A stretch of 64,000 nt of DNA from Bacteroidales bacterium (GCA_016290835.1 JAEEVG010000001.1:90554-154553); one strand, 5' to 3'; numbered from the stretch's first letter, positions 39,138 to 48,206 are shown. Notes: generated by a model from the letters alone, not told the origin. Translations and numbers: made by a program.

Positions 39138-40550
39138 CTATTGTTGATCTTCGCGCATCGCGGCCTCGACCTCGTCCGGGGCGATCGGCAGGCGCTTCTG
39201 CCCGAGCCGGCGGGCCCCCTCCGGGGTCACGAGGACGTCGTCCTCCAGGCGGATGCCGCCGAAGTCGTAGTATCCGGCCAGTTTGGCGTAGTTGACGCGG
39301 CCGCCGTCCGTGCCGTCCTGCTTCCACTGCTCGATCAGGGCCGGGATGAAATAGATGCCCGGCTCGTCGGTGAGCACGTTGCCCGGCTGCAGGCGGCGGG
39401 CCATGCGCAGGCTTCCCAGGCCCAGCTGCGGGGAGCGGGTCTGGTCGTCGTCGTAGCCGACCAGGTTCTCGCCGAGGTCCTCCATGTCGTGGACGTCGAG
39501 GCCCATGTTGTGGCCCAGGCCGTGGGGCATGAAGAGGCCGGCGAGGCCGTCCGCCACCATCCCGTCCACATCGCCCTGCACGAGGCCCAGCTGCCGGAGG
39601 TTGTCCAGCATATGGGCGGCGACTGCGAGGTGCACGTCGCGGTACTGCACGCCGGGCTTGATCATATTGAATGCCAGTTCGTTGCATTCATAGACGGTCT
39701 GGTAGATATCGCGCTGCCGGGGGCTGAAACGGCCGGCGGTCGGATAGGTGCGGGTGAAGTCGGAGGCGTAGTGGTCGTTGGTCTCGGCGCCGGCGTCGAC
39801 CACCATCAGTTTGCCCGGTTCGACGGGCATCTCGTGGCTGTGGCAGTGGAAAATCTCGCCGTGCTGGGTCAGGATGGTGGGGAAACTGGTGCCCCAGCCC
39901 TTGGCGAGGGTCACACCCTCCATCGCGCCCACGATTTCCTGCTCGATCCGGCCGGGGCGGATGCCGCGGCGGGCGGCGGTGTGCATCTCGTAGCCGAGGT
40001 TGCAGGCGGCTTCGATGCGCTCGATCTCGCGGCTGTCCTTGACGAGCCGCAGGCTGATCAGGGCCTTGACGAGCGGGGTGGAGGCCAGCGGGCAGCCGGC
40101 TTTTCCCTGGCTGGTTGTCAGCTCCGGGTCGATGCCGAGCAGGGCGCCGAGCTTGAGGCGGGTGGCGTAGCGGGAGGTCGGCAGGAAATGCACCCGGCGG
40201 CCCTGGATCGCCGCCCCGATGGCATCGTAGGGGGCCGTCCGGGCGATGCCGGCGCGGTCCGCGAGGCAGCGGACGGAGGGCATCGGGCCCATCCAGATGA
40301 TGTCGTCGAGGCTGAAGTCATCGCCGTAGAGGGTTTCTTCTCCGGTCTCCAGGTCGATGGTGGCGGCGAGGCGCGGCTCGTCGATGCCGAAAAGGTAGAG
40401 CCAGGAGCTGTCCTGACGCCATTTGTAGGAATTGTCTTTGTACTGGCAGGGAGCGTCCACGTTGCCGATGAAGAGGGCGATGCCTTTCTCTCCGGAGAGG
40501 CGCTCGAGCAGCGCCTTGCGGCGTGCGCTGTAAACTTCTTTTTCAAACAT
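39138..40550 (-). CDS. M24 family aminopeptidase P-like metallopeptidase
   Basis: 470 aa from the ATG at 40550. An N-terminal creatinase-like domain ('DSSWLYLFGIDEPRLAATID') and a C-terminal pita-bread domain with metal ligands in 'MVVDAGAETNDHYASDFTRT', 'PHGLGHNMGLDVHD', 'VLTDEPGIYF' and 'GIRLEDDVLVT'. It would remove N-terminal residues before proline, in the cytoplasm. The frame stays open far upstream on the antisense of the next gene; that part is rejected because of the promoter at 40559-40566. Confidence 0.92.
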   Translation of the reverse strand: MFEKEVYSARRKALLERLSGEKGIALFIGNVDAPCQYKDNSYKWRQDSSWLYLFGIDEPRLAATIDLETGEETLYGDDFSLDDIIWMGPMPSVRCLADRAGIARTAPYDAIGAAIQGRRVHFLPTSRYATRLKLGALLGIDPELTTSQGKAGCPLASTPLVKALISLRLVKDSREIERIEAACNLGYEMHTAARRGIRPGRIEQEIVGAMEGVTLAKGWGTSFPTILTQHGEIFHCHSHEMPVEPGKLMVVDAGAETNDHYASDFTRTYPTAGRFSPRQRDIYQTVYECNELAFNMIKPGVQYRDVHLAVAAHMLDNLRQLGLVQGDVDGMVADGLAGLFMPHGLGHNMGLDVHDMEDLGENLVGYDDDQTRSPQLGLGSLRMARRLQPGNVLTDEPGIYFIPALIEQWKQDGTDGGRVNYAKLAGYYDFGGIRLEDDVLVTPEGARRLGQKRLPIAPDEVEAAMREDQQ

Positions 40551-40558
40551 AGCGAAAA

Positions 40559-40587
40559 CAAAGATAGCAAAATTCTGCGTATCTTCG
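40559..40587. promoter_or_regulatory. overlapping divergent -7 elements
   Basis: TATCTTTG on the minus strand (40559-40566), 8 nt before the M24 start, and TATCTTCG on the plus strand (40580-40587), 11 nt before the ATG at 40599. Confidence 0.5.
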
Positions 40588-40598
40588 CGGAACGAAAA

Positions 40599-41396
40599 AT
40601 GATTGCTATGCTCGCACAAGTTATCGAAATCGTGAAGGAGGCCGCATCCCTGATGGCCACGGACCACTTCACCGTGACCGAAAAAGGCAGCCTGGAGAAC
40701 ATCGTGACCTCGGCCGACCTGGATGTCCAGCATTTCCTGACCGGACGCCTCGCGGCGCTGCTGCCCGGCAGCGGATTCTTCTGCGAAGAGGAGGATTTCC
40801 GTGTCGAGGGAGAGGAATATGTCTGGATCATCGATCCGATCGACGGGACGGCCAATTATTCCCGCAGCATAGCGGATTGCTGCATTTCCGTGGCCCTGGC
40901 CCGGAAGGGCGCACTCCAGCTGGGGGTGGTCTACAGTCCGGCCCGCGGGGAACTCTATTCCGCGGAATTGGGCAAGGGGGCGCAGTGCAACGGGCATCCG
41001 ATCCACGTTTCCGACCGGCCGATGGCCGACGGCCTTTTCTGCACGGCGATGAGTACTTATCGCAAGGAGTATGCGAAGACTTGTTCGGACATCATTTATG
41101 ATATCTATATGCAGAGCAACGATTTGCGCCGCTGGGGTTCCGCGGCGCTGGAGCTCTGTCTGCTGGCTTCGGGGGTGATCGAGTTGTATTTCGAGATGCG
41201 GCTGCAGCCCTGGGATTATGCTGCGGGGATGCTGATCCTGCACGAGGCGGGCGGGCGTATTGCGAGTTGGAACGGAGGTGCGCCTTCGCTCGCCCGGCCG
41301 TCGCTGGTGATTGCGGCCAATCAGCCCCGGTCGCTGGGGGCGATGCTGGCCGTGGTGCATTGTCATCTCCCCGAGGGGGTTCCTTATTCCGACTAG
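40599..41396 (+). CDS. inositol monophosphatase family protein
   Basis: 265 aa. Mg-dependent phosphatase of the IMPase/CysQ/FBPase superfamily: 'FFCEEEDF', 'WIIDPIDGTANYSR' (metal-binding DPIDGT) and 'LQPWDYAAGMLILHEAGG' (WDxAAG) are all present. The substrate could be inositol phosphate or 3'-phosphoadenosine 5'-phosphate. An in-frame ATG three codons later is an alternative start. The 3' end overlaps the convergent hemW by 4 nt. Confidence 0.9.
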   Translation: MIAMLAQVIEIVKEAASLMATDHFTVTEKGSLENIVTSADLDVQHFLTGRLAALLPGSGFFCEEEDFRVEGEEYVWIIDPIDGTANYSRSIADCCISVALARKGALQLGVVYSPARGELYSAELGKGAQCNGHPIHVSDRPMADGLFCTAMSTYRKEYAKTCSDIIYDIYMQSNDLRRWGSAALELCLLASGVIELYFEMRLQPWDYAAGMLILHEAGGRIASWNGGAPSLARPSLVIAANQPRSLGAMLAVVHCHLPEGVPYSD

Positions 41397-42589
41397 ATCA
41401 GGTCGCTGATGATGTCGTCGCTGACGAACCAGGCCGCTTCCGGGATGCGCAGGCGACCTTCGGGGGTGCGTGTCAGGCGACCGTCGGCGAGGAGTGGGGC
41501 GGCGCCGGGCCCGGCGAGTTCTTCGGGGATGCCGCGGGCGGTCCGCAGTCCCAAAAACAACTGCTCCTCCCGCTCTTCGGCAGCAGACAGCACCTCGTAG
41601 CCTTCGCGCAGCAGCCAGCTGCCTCCGGAAACGTCCTTCGGACCCCACCGCTTCGCTTCGCTTGCGGTCCCCCCTCTTACGATGCCGAGGGTGGCACGGT
41701 TTCCGGAGGCAGTGGCTGCTGACGCTTTGCTGTTCCAGGAGCGGGTGGTACCGTCGAAGGAGTGGGCGGCGGGACCGAGGCCGACGTAGGGGTGGCGGGT
41801 CCAGTAGGCGCCGTTGTGGACGGCCTCCCGGCCCGGCAGTGCCCAGTTGGAGATCTCGTAATGCACATACCCGGCCTCGCCGAGAGTCCGGCAGAGCTGC
41901 GCATACTGCGCCGCGCACTGCTCCTGGGAGGCCTCGGTGAAGCGGCCTTCGCGCGCCATCCGGCCCAGCGTGCTGCCTTCTTCGACGCTGAGCTGGTAGG
42001 CGGAGATGTGTTCGGGACGCAGGCGGAGGAGTTCGTCGAGGGTCCGCGCCAGGACGGCCTCCGTGAGTTGGGGGAGTCCGAAGATGATATCGACGCTGAG
42101 GTTCTCCACGCCGGCTTCGCGCAGGATGGCGAAGGCCTGGCGGGCGCGGGCGGCGTCGTGGCGTCGGTTCATCCAGCGCAGGATACTATCGTCGAAGGAT
42201 TGGATGCCCATGCTGATGCGGTTGACGCCGAGTGCCAGGAGGCCGCGGACGTATTCCGCGCCCTTCTCGACGATGTCCTCCGGATTGACCTCGATCGTAA
42301 ATTCGCTATACTTCCGGCAGCAGGCGGCAGCCTTGCCCCCCTCGGGCAAAATAAAGAGGATTCTTTCCAGGTACGACAGAGGCAGCACCGATGGGGTGCC
42401 GCCTCCGATGTACAAGGTGTCCAGGTCGCGGGTCGCTTCGATTTCGTCCCGCCGGTCCGAGGCTTCGGCGCAGAGGGCCTGCGTGTAGGCCTCAAAGGTC
42501 TGCGCGTCCCGGTCCCGGCAGGCGATTTCCGAATAGAAATCGCAATAGGTGCAGAAACTTCTGCAGAAAGGGACGTGCAGATAGATCAT
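41393..42589 (-). CDS. hemW: radical SAM protein HemW (heme chaperone, HemN-like)
   Basis: 398 aa. The SAM iron-sulfur motif is Cys9, Cys13 and Cys16 in 'VPFCRSFCTYCDF'. 'YIGGGTPSVL', 'GVNRISMGIQSFDD' and 'LSVDIIFGLPQLT' are typical of HemW/HemN. It inserts or hands over heme. Near residue 300 there is an unusual insertion, 'RATLGIVRGGTASEAKRWGP', encoded by a short GC-rich palindromic segment (41640-41674) not expected in the family. It directly follows the coiled-coil gene 42590-43504. Confidence 0.9.
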   Translation of the reverse strand: MIYLHVPFCRSFCTYCDFYSEIACRDRDAQTFEAYTQALCAEASDRRDEIEATRDLDTLYIGGGTPSVLPLSYLERILFILPEGGKAAACCRKYSEFTIEVNPEDIVEKGAEYVRGLLALGVNRISMGIQSFDDSILRWMNRRHDAARARQAFAILREAGVENLSVDIIFGLPQLTEAVLARTLDELLRLRPEHISAYQLSVEEGSTLGRMAREGRFTEASQEQCAAQYAQLCRTLGEAGYVHYEISNWALPGREAVHNGAYWTRHPYVGLGPAAHSFDGTTRSWNSKASAATASGNRATLGIVRGGTASEAKRWGPKDVSGGSWLLREGYEVLSAAEEREEQLFLGLRTARGIPEELAGPGAAPLLADGRLTRTPEGRLRIPEAAWFVSDDIISDLI

Positions 42590-43504
42590 CTAGCGGAGCA
42601 GGAGCTCTCCGTGGCCGAGCTGCGCCTGGGTGGTGTAGGCGTTGACGGTATAGACGCCCTTCTTGAAAGCGCCCACGTTGTTGATGTAGATGCCCAGATC
42701 CACTTCCTGGCCCTGATAATCCACTTCGCGGGAGGCCGTGGCATCGAGCGTCTCGCCGCCGAAGGTGAAGGTGGTGCCGTGGCCGTCGGAGAGGAGGAGG
42801 CCGTCGGGATCGGTCACGCGGACATACACGCGCACCGGCCCGCGCTCGGCGAGTTCATTCTCCACCAGGCTGAGGTTCACCAGGAAGCGCACCACGCGGT
42901 TGGCCTTGTCGGTGATCTTGTCGTTGTTGTTGTAGGCGTACATCACGAAGTTGTGGGCCTTGAGCACGGAGCCGGCGGTCACGCGGCCCGTCAGGTCCTC
43001 GACCTGCTGGGTCAGGCGGGTGTTGATCTGCTTGGCCTGCTCGGCTTCCTTGCGGGCCGTAGCGGCCTCTTCGGTCAGCCGGTGGTTCAGGGTGTTGAGC
43101 GAGTCGATCTGGGTGATGTAGCCGCGCATGATGGAGCGCAGGGTGCCGAGTTCTTTCTCGTATTGGCGGATCTTGGCACGGTCCGTGGCCTCGGTCTTCT
43201 TGACACGCTCCACGAGCTGGGCGAGCTCCTCGCGGGAGGAGTCGAGCTGGGCGTTGATCGTGTCGTAGTCGGAGGACAAGTTCTCATAGTCGCTCTGCAG
43301 GGCCTGGATCTGCTCCGTGAGGTCCTGCTTCTCGATCTTGAGCTCGTCGACAAGTTTGTTCTTGCTGGTGAGGACATAAGCGAAGGCGGCGGCCAGGCCG
43401 AGCGCGACGACGATCATCGCAATCATCACGCCCTTCAGGGCGCCATTGGATTTCTTTTCGGCTTGTTGCCTTTCAAGTTTCTCGATAGGATCTTCTCTTT
43501 CCAT
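42590..43504 (-). CDS. membrane-anchored coiled-coil protein
   Basis: 304 aa. A short cytoplasmic N-terminus (MEREDPIEKLERQQAEKK), one membrane helix (about 24-46, 'GVMIAMIVVALGLAAAFAYV'), a long coiled coil to about 175, then a beta-rich C-terminal domain ('VRVYVRVTDPDGLLLSDG', 'YINNVGAFKKGVYTVNAY'). Widespread in Bacteroidales without a known function; possibly an envelope spacer. Its promoter shows TATTTTTG at 43532-43539. Confidence 0.75.
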   Translation of the reverse strand: MEREDPIEKLERQQAEKKSNGALKGVMIAMIVVALGLAAAFAYVLTSKNKLVDELKIEKQDLTEQIQALQSDYENLSSDYDTINAQLDSSREELAQLVERVKKTEATDRAKIRQYEKELGTLRSIMRGYITQIDSLNTLNHRLTEEAATARKEAEQAKQINTRLTQQVEDLTGRVTAGSVLKAHNFVMYAYNNNDKITDKANRVVRFLVNLSLVENELAERGPVRVYVRVTDPDGLLLSDGHGTTFTFGGETLDATASREVDYQGQEVDLGIYINNVGAFKKGVYTVNAYTTQAQLGHGELLLR

Positions 43505-43531
43505 ATAGGGTGATGTTTTAATTACGGATTA

Positions 43532-43560
43532 CAAAAATAGCAATTTTTGTGCTAAATTTG
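43532..43560. promoter_or_regulatory. divergent -7 elements
   Basis: TATTTTTG on the minus strand (43532-43539) and TAAATTTG on the plus strand (43553-43560); the latter ends 8 nt before the ATG at 43569. Confidence 0.5.
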
Positions 43561-43568
43561 TACTTATT

Positions 43569-44030
43569 ATGAAGTACATCATCCGTTCGCTCAAGTATTT
43601 TTGCTATTTGATCTGCATTTTGGCGCTGATCATCCTCGCCCTCGTACTCACGGGTTTCGTGGAGGCCGACCTCTCCAAGATGTTTGTCAATGGCTATGAT
43701 TCGCTCTGGCAGATCGCCCTCATCATGCTCGTTTTCGCCATCATCTATCCGCGTTTCGGCTTCTCGAGCCGCACCGCGCACCTCTTCGGTCCGGCCGAAG
43801 AGGTCCGTCCCGTAGTGGACGGGGTGATGCAGCATCTGGGCTATGTCGAGGAGACGACCCCGGACGGGACGTGGAGCTATCGGCGCCGCTCGCCCGTGTC
43901 GCGCGCACTGAAGATGTGGGAAGATCGCATTACCTTCACCACCACGGGCGCCGGGCTCGAGGTCGAAGGCCTGACCCGGGACCTCCCGCGCATCATTTCC
44001 GCGCTCGAGGCTACCCGCGAAGATGCTTAG
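43569..44030 (+). CDS. small membrane protein, unknown function
   Basis: 153 aa. Two N-terminal membrane helices (about 8-30 and 45-63, 'LWQIALIMLVFAIIYPRFGF') precede a soluble C-terminal domain of ~85 residues ('GVMQHLGYVEETTPDGTWSY'). Not recognised beyond conserved-hypothetical. The last 20 bp overlap the convergent DUF3109 gene. Short or absent leader. Confidence 0.65.
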   Translation: MKYIIRSLKYFCYLICILALIILALVLTGFVEADLSKMFVNGYDSLWQIALIMLVFAIIYPRFGFSSRTAHLFGPAEEVRPVVDGVMQHLGYVEETTPDGTWSYRRRSPVSRALKMWEDRITFTTTGAGLEVEGLTRDLPRIISALEATREDA

Positions 44031-44607
44031 CGGCGGCGGCCAGCGCCTCGTAGAATTCCGCCCCGAAGGCTTCCTTCAGGGGCTTTTCCAGAAATTGATA
44101 GACCCGGATGTGTTCGCGCAAACCCTTGTCGCGGGCGCACCCGCAGATGTCCCAGTGATGGACGTTGAGCGCCAGGCCGCCCCCGGTCAGGTGCGTGACC
44201 CGGATCGGGTATAGTGAGCAGGAGACCGGTTTGGTGCAGCCGGCCATCTCGATGGAGCAGAGGCAGTTGCCCGTCTCGGTGAAATGGCAGAAGGCGCAGG
44301 GGCAGTCCGCGCTGCCTTCCAGGGGCGGGGTCAGCGGGGTGACGAGGTCGTCGTCCCGGTCCACTTCGAAGAACCCTTTCGCGTCCACGGCGGCGAGGCC
44401 CTGCGGGGTCATGAAACCCTTGTAGACCGGGTAGTCACGCTCCAGGGAGGCCGGTTCGCGCTCGTCCAGGGGCGCTCCGCTGTCGCCCGCGATGCAGCAG
44501 GCGCCGCGGCAGGCCGCGTAATCGCAGGCGAAATACTCGCTCACCACGTCTTCTGAGACGAGGATGTTTCCGATCTGGATGATCGTTCCGAATTTCCCCT
44601 TCCCCAT
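44011..44607 (-). CDS. DUF3109 family cysteine-rich protein
   Basis: 198 aa. 'FACDYAACRGACCIAGDSGA', then 'CPCAFCHFTETGNCLCSIE' and 'KPVSCSLYPIR' carry the clustered cysteines of DUF3109, which is probably an iron-sulfur or zinc protein related to YkgJ. Function unknown. Its start overlaps the stop of the M16-like gene (TGATG), so the two are translated together. Confidence 0.88.
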   Translation of the reverse strand: MGKGKFGTIIQIGNILVSEDVVSEYFACDYAACRGACCIAGDSGAPLDEREPASLERDYPVYKGFMTPQGLAAVDAKGFFEVDRDDDLVTPLTPPLEGSADCPCAFCHFTETGNCLCSIEMAGCTKPVSCSLYPIRVTHLTGGGLALNVHHWDICGCARDKGLREHIRVYQFLEKPLKEAFGAEFYEALAAAAKHLRG

Positions 44608-47198
44608 CAGATAATCACGTATTCGACTTCCGCGCCGTCGCGCAGGCGTTTGATGATGTCCGTCACGCTCGCGGCGGAGACCCGCTGGATGGCGGCCTTG
44701 TAGCCCGTGACCAGGTCTTTGCCTTCGCTGTAGCGGACCAGGACGTCCTCGATCAGGGTTTCAGGGTCGTTCAGCCGGCTCTCCATCTCGCTCTGCAACA
44801 GGTCTTTATATGCTTTGAGATCCGCCGCGGGGACGGGCAGCCGCTCCAGCGAGCGGGTCACTTCCCGGACGGCGTCCAGCAGGGCTTCGGGTTCGTCGGG
44901 GGAGATCCCCTCGGGCAGGCCGCTCTCCCGGCAGGGGCGGCAGTTGAGGTAGAGGGTGAGCCGCTCGGCGGGGAAAAGTTCCAGGTTCGCGGACAGGTCC
45001 GCATAGGCACCGTGCTCGGCGAGGGCCGCGGTGAGGTGCCGCCGGATCAGGGCGCAGGCCACGTGGAAAGACATATAGTTGTCCAGGTTGAAGGGGATGT
45101 CGGCGGACATCGCCACGTGGACGCCGCGTTCCCCGCCGCCGACCACGCCGGGGGCGGATTCGGCGGTGCAGGTGACGGAGCCGGAGGCGAAACGGCTCTC
45201 GACCCGGGGCCGTTGGGAGTAGCCTTTCTCCGCGCGGAAGTCTCCGAGCGTGCGGGTGAGTTCTTTCTTGAGGACGTCCTCGTCAAGGTCGCCCGCGAAG
45301 ACCAGGATGCCGTCGCCGACCTTGTCGAAGACCGAGGCGAAATACTGCTCCGCGCGTTGCGGCAGGTCGTCCCGCAGGCAGGAGGCCTCTTTGCGCGGGG
45401 TATAGAAATAGTTCGGACGGATGATGCTGTCCATCAGTGAGTTGACATCGCGCGGGGAGAGCGCTTCCATGTCGATGCGCAGCTTCTCGGAGGATTTGTA
45501 ATAGGCGAATGCTTCCGGGTTGGGGTGCCGCTCGCCGGCGAGGGAGAGGAGGGCGCGCATCAGCAGCGGGAGCTTGGATTTGGGGGCGCGTCCCGTGATG
45601 CGCAGGTCGGACAGCGTGGCCGCCCCGTCCATCGAGATGCCGTTCGCCTCGAGCATTCCGTGGAAATCGGCCGCGCTCAGCGACGCGACGTCGCTCAGCG
45701 CGAGCATATCGCCCACAAAGGCGCTCTCGCCCGCCTGCAGGCCGTTCACCTCGGCCACTCCGCCGCGCAGCATCAGCGCGTAGTGGAATTCTCCTTCGCC
45801 GGCCAACTTCTTGTAGATGACCTTGATGCCGTTGGAGAAGGTCCAGAGTTTCCCGCCCGAGATGGGTTCGGCCACCTCGCCGCGCAGGCGGACCCGGTTC
45901 TTGGGATTGGGCTGGAAGAGGGTGAGCGTGTCGCCGAAATTGGCCTTGAAATCCTGCTGGCCGGCACGGATGCTCCAGCCGCGCTCGAAGGACTGCAGCA
46001 ATCCGGCGGACTCCCGTCCGCGGTCGGGCAGGTCGAAGCGCAGGGTCAGGTTGCGGGCGGAGTCCAGCAGAGCGGTGGCGTATCCGTTGAAGAGCGCGAG
46101 TTCACGTTCGTCGGAGAGACGGCGGCTTACGATGAAGGTGCTGAGCGTGGCCTCGGAAGCGAGGTTGCCCCCGTAGAGGTAGTTGGACACGCATTTGTCG
46201 ATGTATTCCGCGTTGGACAGGCGCCGCCCGCCCGCGTGGCGCTTGGCCTCGGAGACCAGGTGGTCCTTGGCATCCTGGAATTCCGCCATTCCGGCGCCGT
46301 CGCGGTCGAGTCCGGCGAGGATGGCCGCAAATTGCTGCGTGGCGGCGTCCAGCCGGCTCTCGGAGGTGTAGACCGTGAGCGAATGACGCTCGTCGCCGGG
46401 CCCCTGGGCGCTGTCCTGATAGCGGTAGCGGAAGCCGGCCAGCGGGATACCGCCAGCGCGGAAACTGCGTTCCACCCGTTCGCGGACGATCTGTCCGAGC
46501 TGGGCGGCGTAGGCCTGGGAGATGAGCGCCTGCGGGCTGTCCATCGATTCGCGGCCCAGGCGTTCGGTATTGAAGATGGCGTTGATCGCGGCCACGTCCT
46601 CGGTGGTGTTGAGGCTCAGCAGCACTGTGGCCGTGTCCCGGGGATTCCAGTTGTAGACTTCTCCTTTATATGTATTGTCCAGGGTGGGAACCATCATCGA
46701 CAGGAGCCCCATCCGTTCGCGGATGCGGGCGGGGTCGATGTCACCGCTGATGATGATCGCCTGCGGCTTGCGGTAGGTGGAAGCGATGTCGAAGAGGAGG
46801 AGCAGGGTGGAGTCGGCCACGTTCTGCTGGTGGGCCGGCACGTCGCGGAAGCGGTACAGGGCGGCGTCGGCGGGCAGGGAGATGTAGCCCTCTTCGCCAT
46901 AGCCGATGCCGTTGTCGGCGAGGAAGCGATAAGGCTTGCGGCTGCTGAAGTGCGGGAGTTCGCGCAGGGCGGAGCGGGCCTGTTCGGGGTCCCGCCGGCC
47001 GCGCTGGACCAGCGCGTAATCGGCAAAGCCCTTCTTCGCCGGATTGGTGACCAGGTAGTACTGGATGCCGTCCGGCAGCGTGCCCCGCTGGATTTCCTTG
47101 GCTACCCCGAGGGACGGAAGCCCCTGCGCGGGCATCTTAAGGAAAGCCGCGAGCAAAAGAAGGGTTAGGCACGATATATGTTTACACAAGTTCGACAT
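44607..47198 (-). CDS. M16-like peptidase lacking the HxxEH motif
   Basis: 863 aa with signal MSNLCKHISCLTLLLLAAFL. Two tandem M16 (insulinase-like) halves are recognisable, e.g. 'PQAIIISGDIDPARIRERMG' and 'GDGILVFAGDLDEDVLKKEL'. In the first domain, where the zinc motif HxxEH should stand, the sequence runs 'SALRELPHFSSRKPYRFLAD' without it, and no other HxxEH or HxxEE is present. It is therefore likely a non-catalytic partner, as in heterodimeric M16B pairs, or a pseudopeptidase. Confidence 0.8.
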   Translation of the reverse strand: MSNLCKHISCLTLLLLAAFLKMPAQGLPSLGVAKEIQRGTLPDGIQYYLVTNPAKKGFADYALVQRGRRDPEQARSALRELPHFSSRKPYRFLADNGIGYGEEGYISLPADAALYRFRDVPAHQQNVADSTLLLLFDIASTYRKPQAIIISGDIDPARIRERMGLLSMMVPTLDNTYKGEVYNWNPRDTATVLLSLNTTEDVAAINAIFNTERLGRESMDSPQALISQAYAAQLGQIVRERVERSFRAGGIPLAGFRYRYQDSAQGPGDERHSLTVYTSESRLDAATQQFAAILAGLDRDGAGMAEFQDAKDHLVSEAKRHAGGRRLSNAEYIDKCVSNYLYGGNLASEATLSTFIVSRRLSDERELALFNGYATALLDSARNLTLRFDLPDRGRESAGLLQSFERGWSIRAGQQDFKANFGDTLTLFQPNPKNRVRLRGEVAEPISGGKLWTFSNGIKVIYKKLAGEGEFHYALMLRGGVAEVNGLQAGESAFVGDMLALSDVASLSAADFHGMLEANGISMDGAATLSDLRITGRAPKSKLPLLMRALLSLAGERHPNPEAFAYYKSSEKLRIDMEALSPRDVNSLMDSIIRPNYFYTPRKEASCLRDDLPQRAEQYFASVFDKVGDGILVFAGDLDEDVLKKELTRTLGDFRAEKGYSQRPRVESRFASGSVTCTAESAPGVVGGGERGVHVAMSADIPFNLDNYMSFHVACALIRRHLTAALAEHGAYADLSANLELFPAERLTLYLNCRPCRESGLPEGISPDEPEALLDAVREVTRSLERLPVPAADLKAYKDLLQSEMESRLNDPETLIEDVLVRYSEGKDLVTGYKAAIQRVSAASVTDIIKRLRDGAEVEYVII

Positions 47199-47205
47199 AC
47201 GTTTG

Positions 47206-47235
47206 CAAAAGTAAAAAAGAAAATGATTACATTTG
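47206..47235. promoter_or_regulatory. divergent -7 elements
   Basis: TACTTTTG on the minus strand (47206-47213), 8 nt before the M16-like start, and TACATTTG on the plus strand (47228-47235) for the TPR gene. Confidence 0.45.
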
Positions 47236-47273
47236 CAGTTAATCGGCTCAAAACTAACAAAACAACTAGGAGT

Positions 47274-48206
47274 ATGAAAAAATTAATCGCTTGTATTGCA
47301 ACGTTCGTGGTTGCTCTCGGAACCGTTTTCGGCCAGGATCTGGCTGCGGTGACCGAAATGTACAATGCCGGCGCTGAGGCCGTTTCTGCCGGCGACAAGG
47401 AAGGAGCCCTCAAGTCTTTCGAGCAGGCTCTTACGATGGCCACCGCCCTCGGCGAAGAGGGCCAGGAAGTTGTGGCGAACTGCAAGAATGTCATTCCGAA
47501 CCTCAAGCTTTCCCTGGCCAAGGATCTGGTTAAGGCTTCGAAATTCGACGAGGCCATCGCCAAGCTGGGCGAGGTGGTCGAGGTGGCTGAGAAATATGAG
47601 GCCTTCGATGCCCTCAACGAGGCGTCGGGCCTGATTCCGCAGGTCAAGATGTCCAAGGCCGGCAACCTGCTGAACGCCAAGGACTATGACGGCGCCATCG
47701 CCGCCTACAAGGAGATCGTGGACGCCGACCCGTCCAACGGGGCCGCCGCGCTCCGCCTGGGTGTCGCCTACAATTCCGCCGGCAAGCTCCCCGAGGCCCG
47801 CGCCGCTTTCGAGCAGGCCGCCGCCAACGGCCAGGAGGCTACCGCCAACAAGCAGATCGGCAATATCTACCTCAAGGAGGCCGCCGCCGCCCTCAAGGAC
47901 AAGAAGTATCCTGACGCCGTGGCCGCCGCCGCCAAGGTGAACGACTTTACCGAGAACGCCCAGGCTTGGCAGATCGCCGGACAGGCTTCCCAGCTCGCCG
48001 GCAAGAACAACGACGCCATCAAGTACTTCGAGAAGTACCTGGAGGCCGCCCCGACTGCCGCCAACGCCGGCCAGATCGCCTACACCGTTGGTGCCCTCTA
48101 TCAGGGAGCGAAGAACAACGCCAAGGCCAGGGAGTTCTACGCCAAGGCCGTCAACGATCCCAAGTACGGCGCCGAGGCCAAGAAGTTGCTTGACGCGCTC
48201 AAGTAA
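47274..48206 (+). CDS. secreted TPR protein
   Basis: 310 aa from the ATG at 47274 with signal MKKLIACIATFVVALGTVFG. The mature chain is made of tetratricopeptide repeats: 'AGDKEGALKSFEQALTMA', 'KDYDGAIAAYKEIVDADPSN', 'GKLPEARAAFEQAAANGQ' and 'GKNNDAIKYFEKYLEAAPT'. Probably a periplasmic scaffold. The stop overlaps the start of the U32 gene (TAATG). In-frame codons upstream of 47274 lie in the promoter region. Confidence 0.85.
   Translation: MKKLIACIATFVVALGTVFGQDLAAVTEMYNAGAEAVSAGDKEGALKSFEQALTMATALGEEGQEVVANCKNVIPNLKLSLAKDLVKASKFDEAIAKLGEVVEVAEKYEAFDALNEASGLIPQVKMSKAGNLLNAKDYDGAIAAYKEIVDADPSNGAAALRLGVAYNSAGKLPEARAAFEQAAANGQEATANKQIGNIYLKEAAAALKDKKYPDAVAAAAKVNDFTENAQAWQIAGQASQLAGKNNDAIKYFEKYLEAAPTAANAGQIAYTVGALYQGAKNNAKAREFYAKAVNDPKYGAEAKKLLDALK

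Noticed and set aside
38967-40598. N-terminal extension of the inositol-monophosphatase gene
   Set aside because: It is antisense to fabG and the M24 gene; the family starts at MIAMLAQVIE (40599).
39138-41918. 926-aa minus-strand frame
   Set aside because: Only 39138-40550 encodes the M24 peptidase; the upstream part is antisense to the monophosphatase and crosses a promoter.
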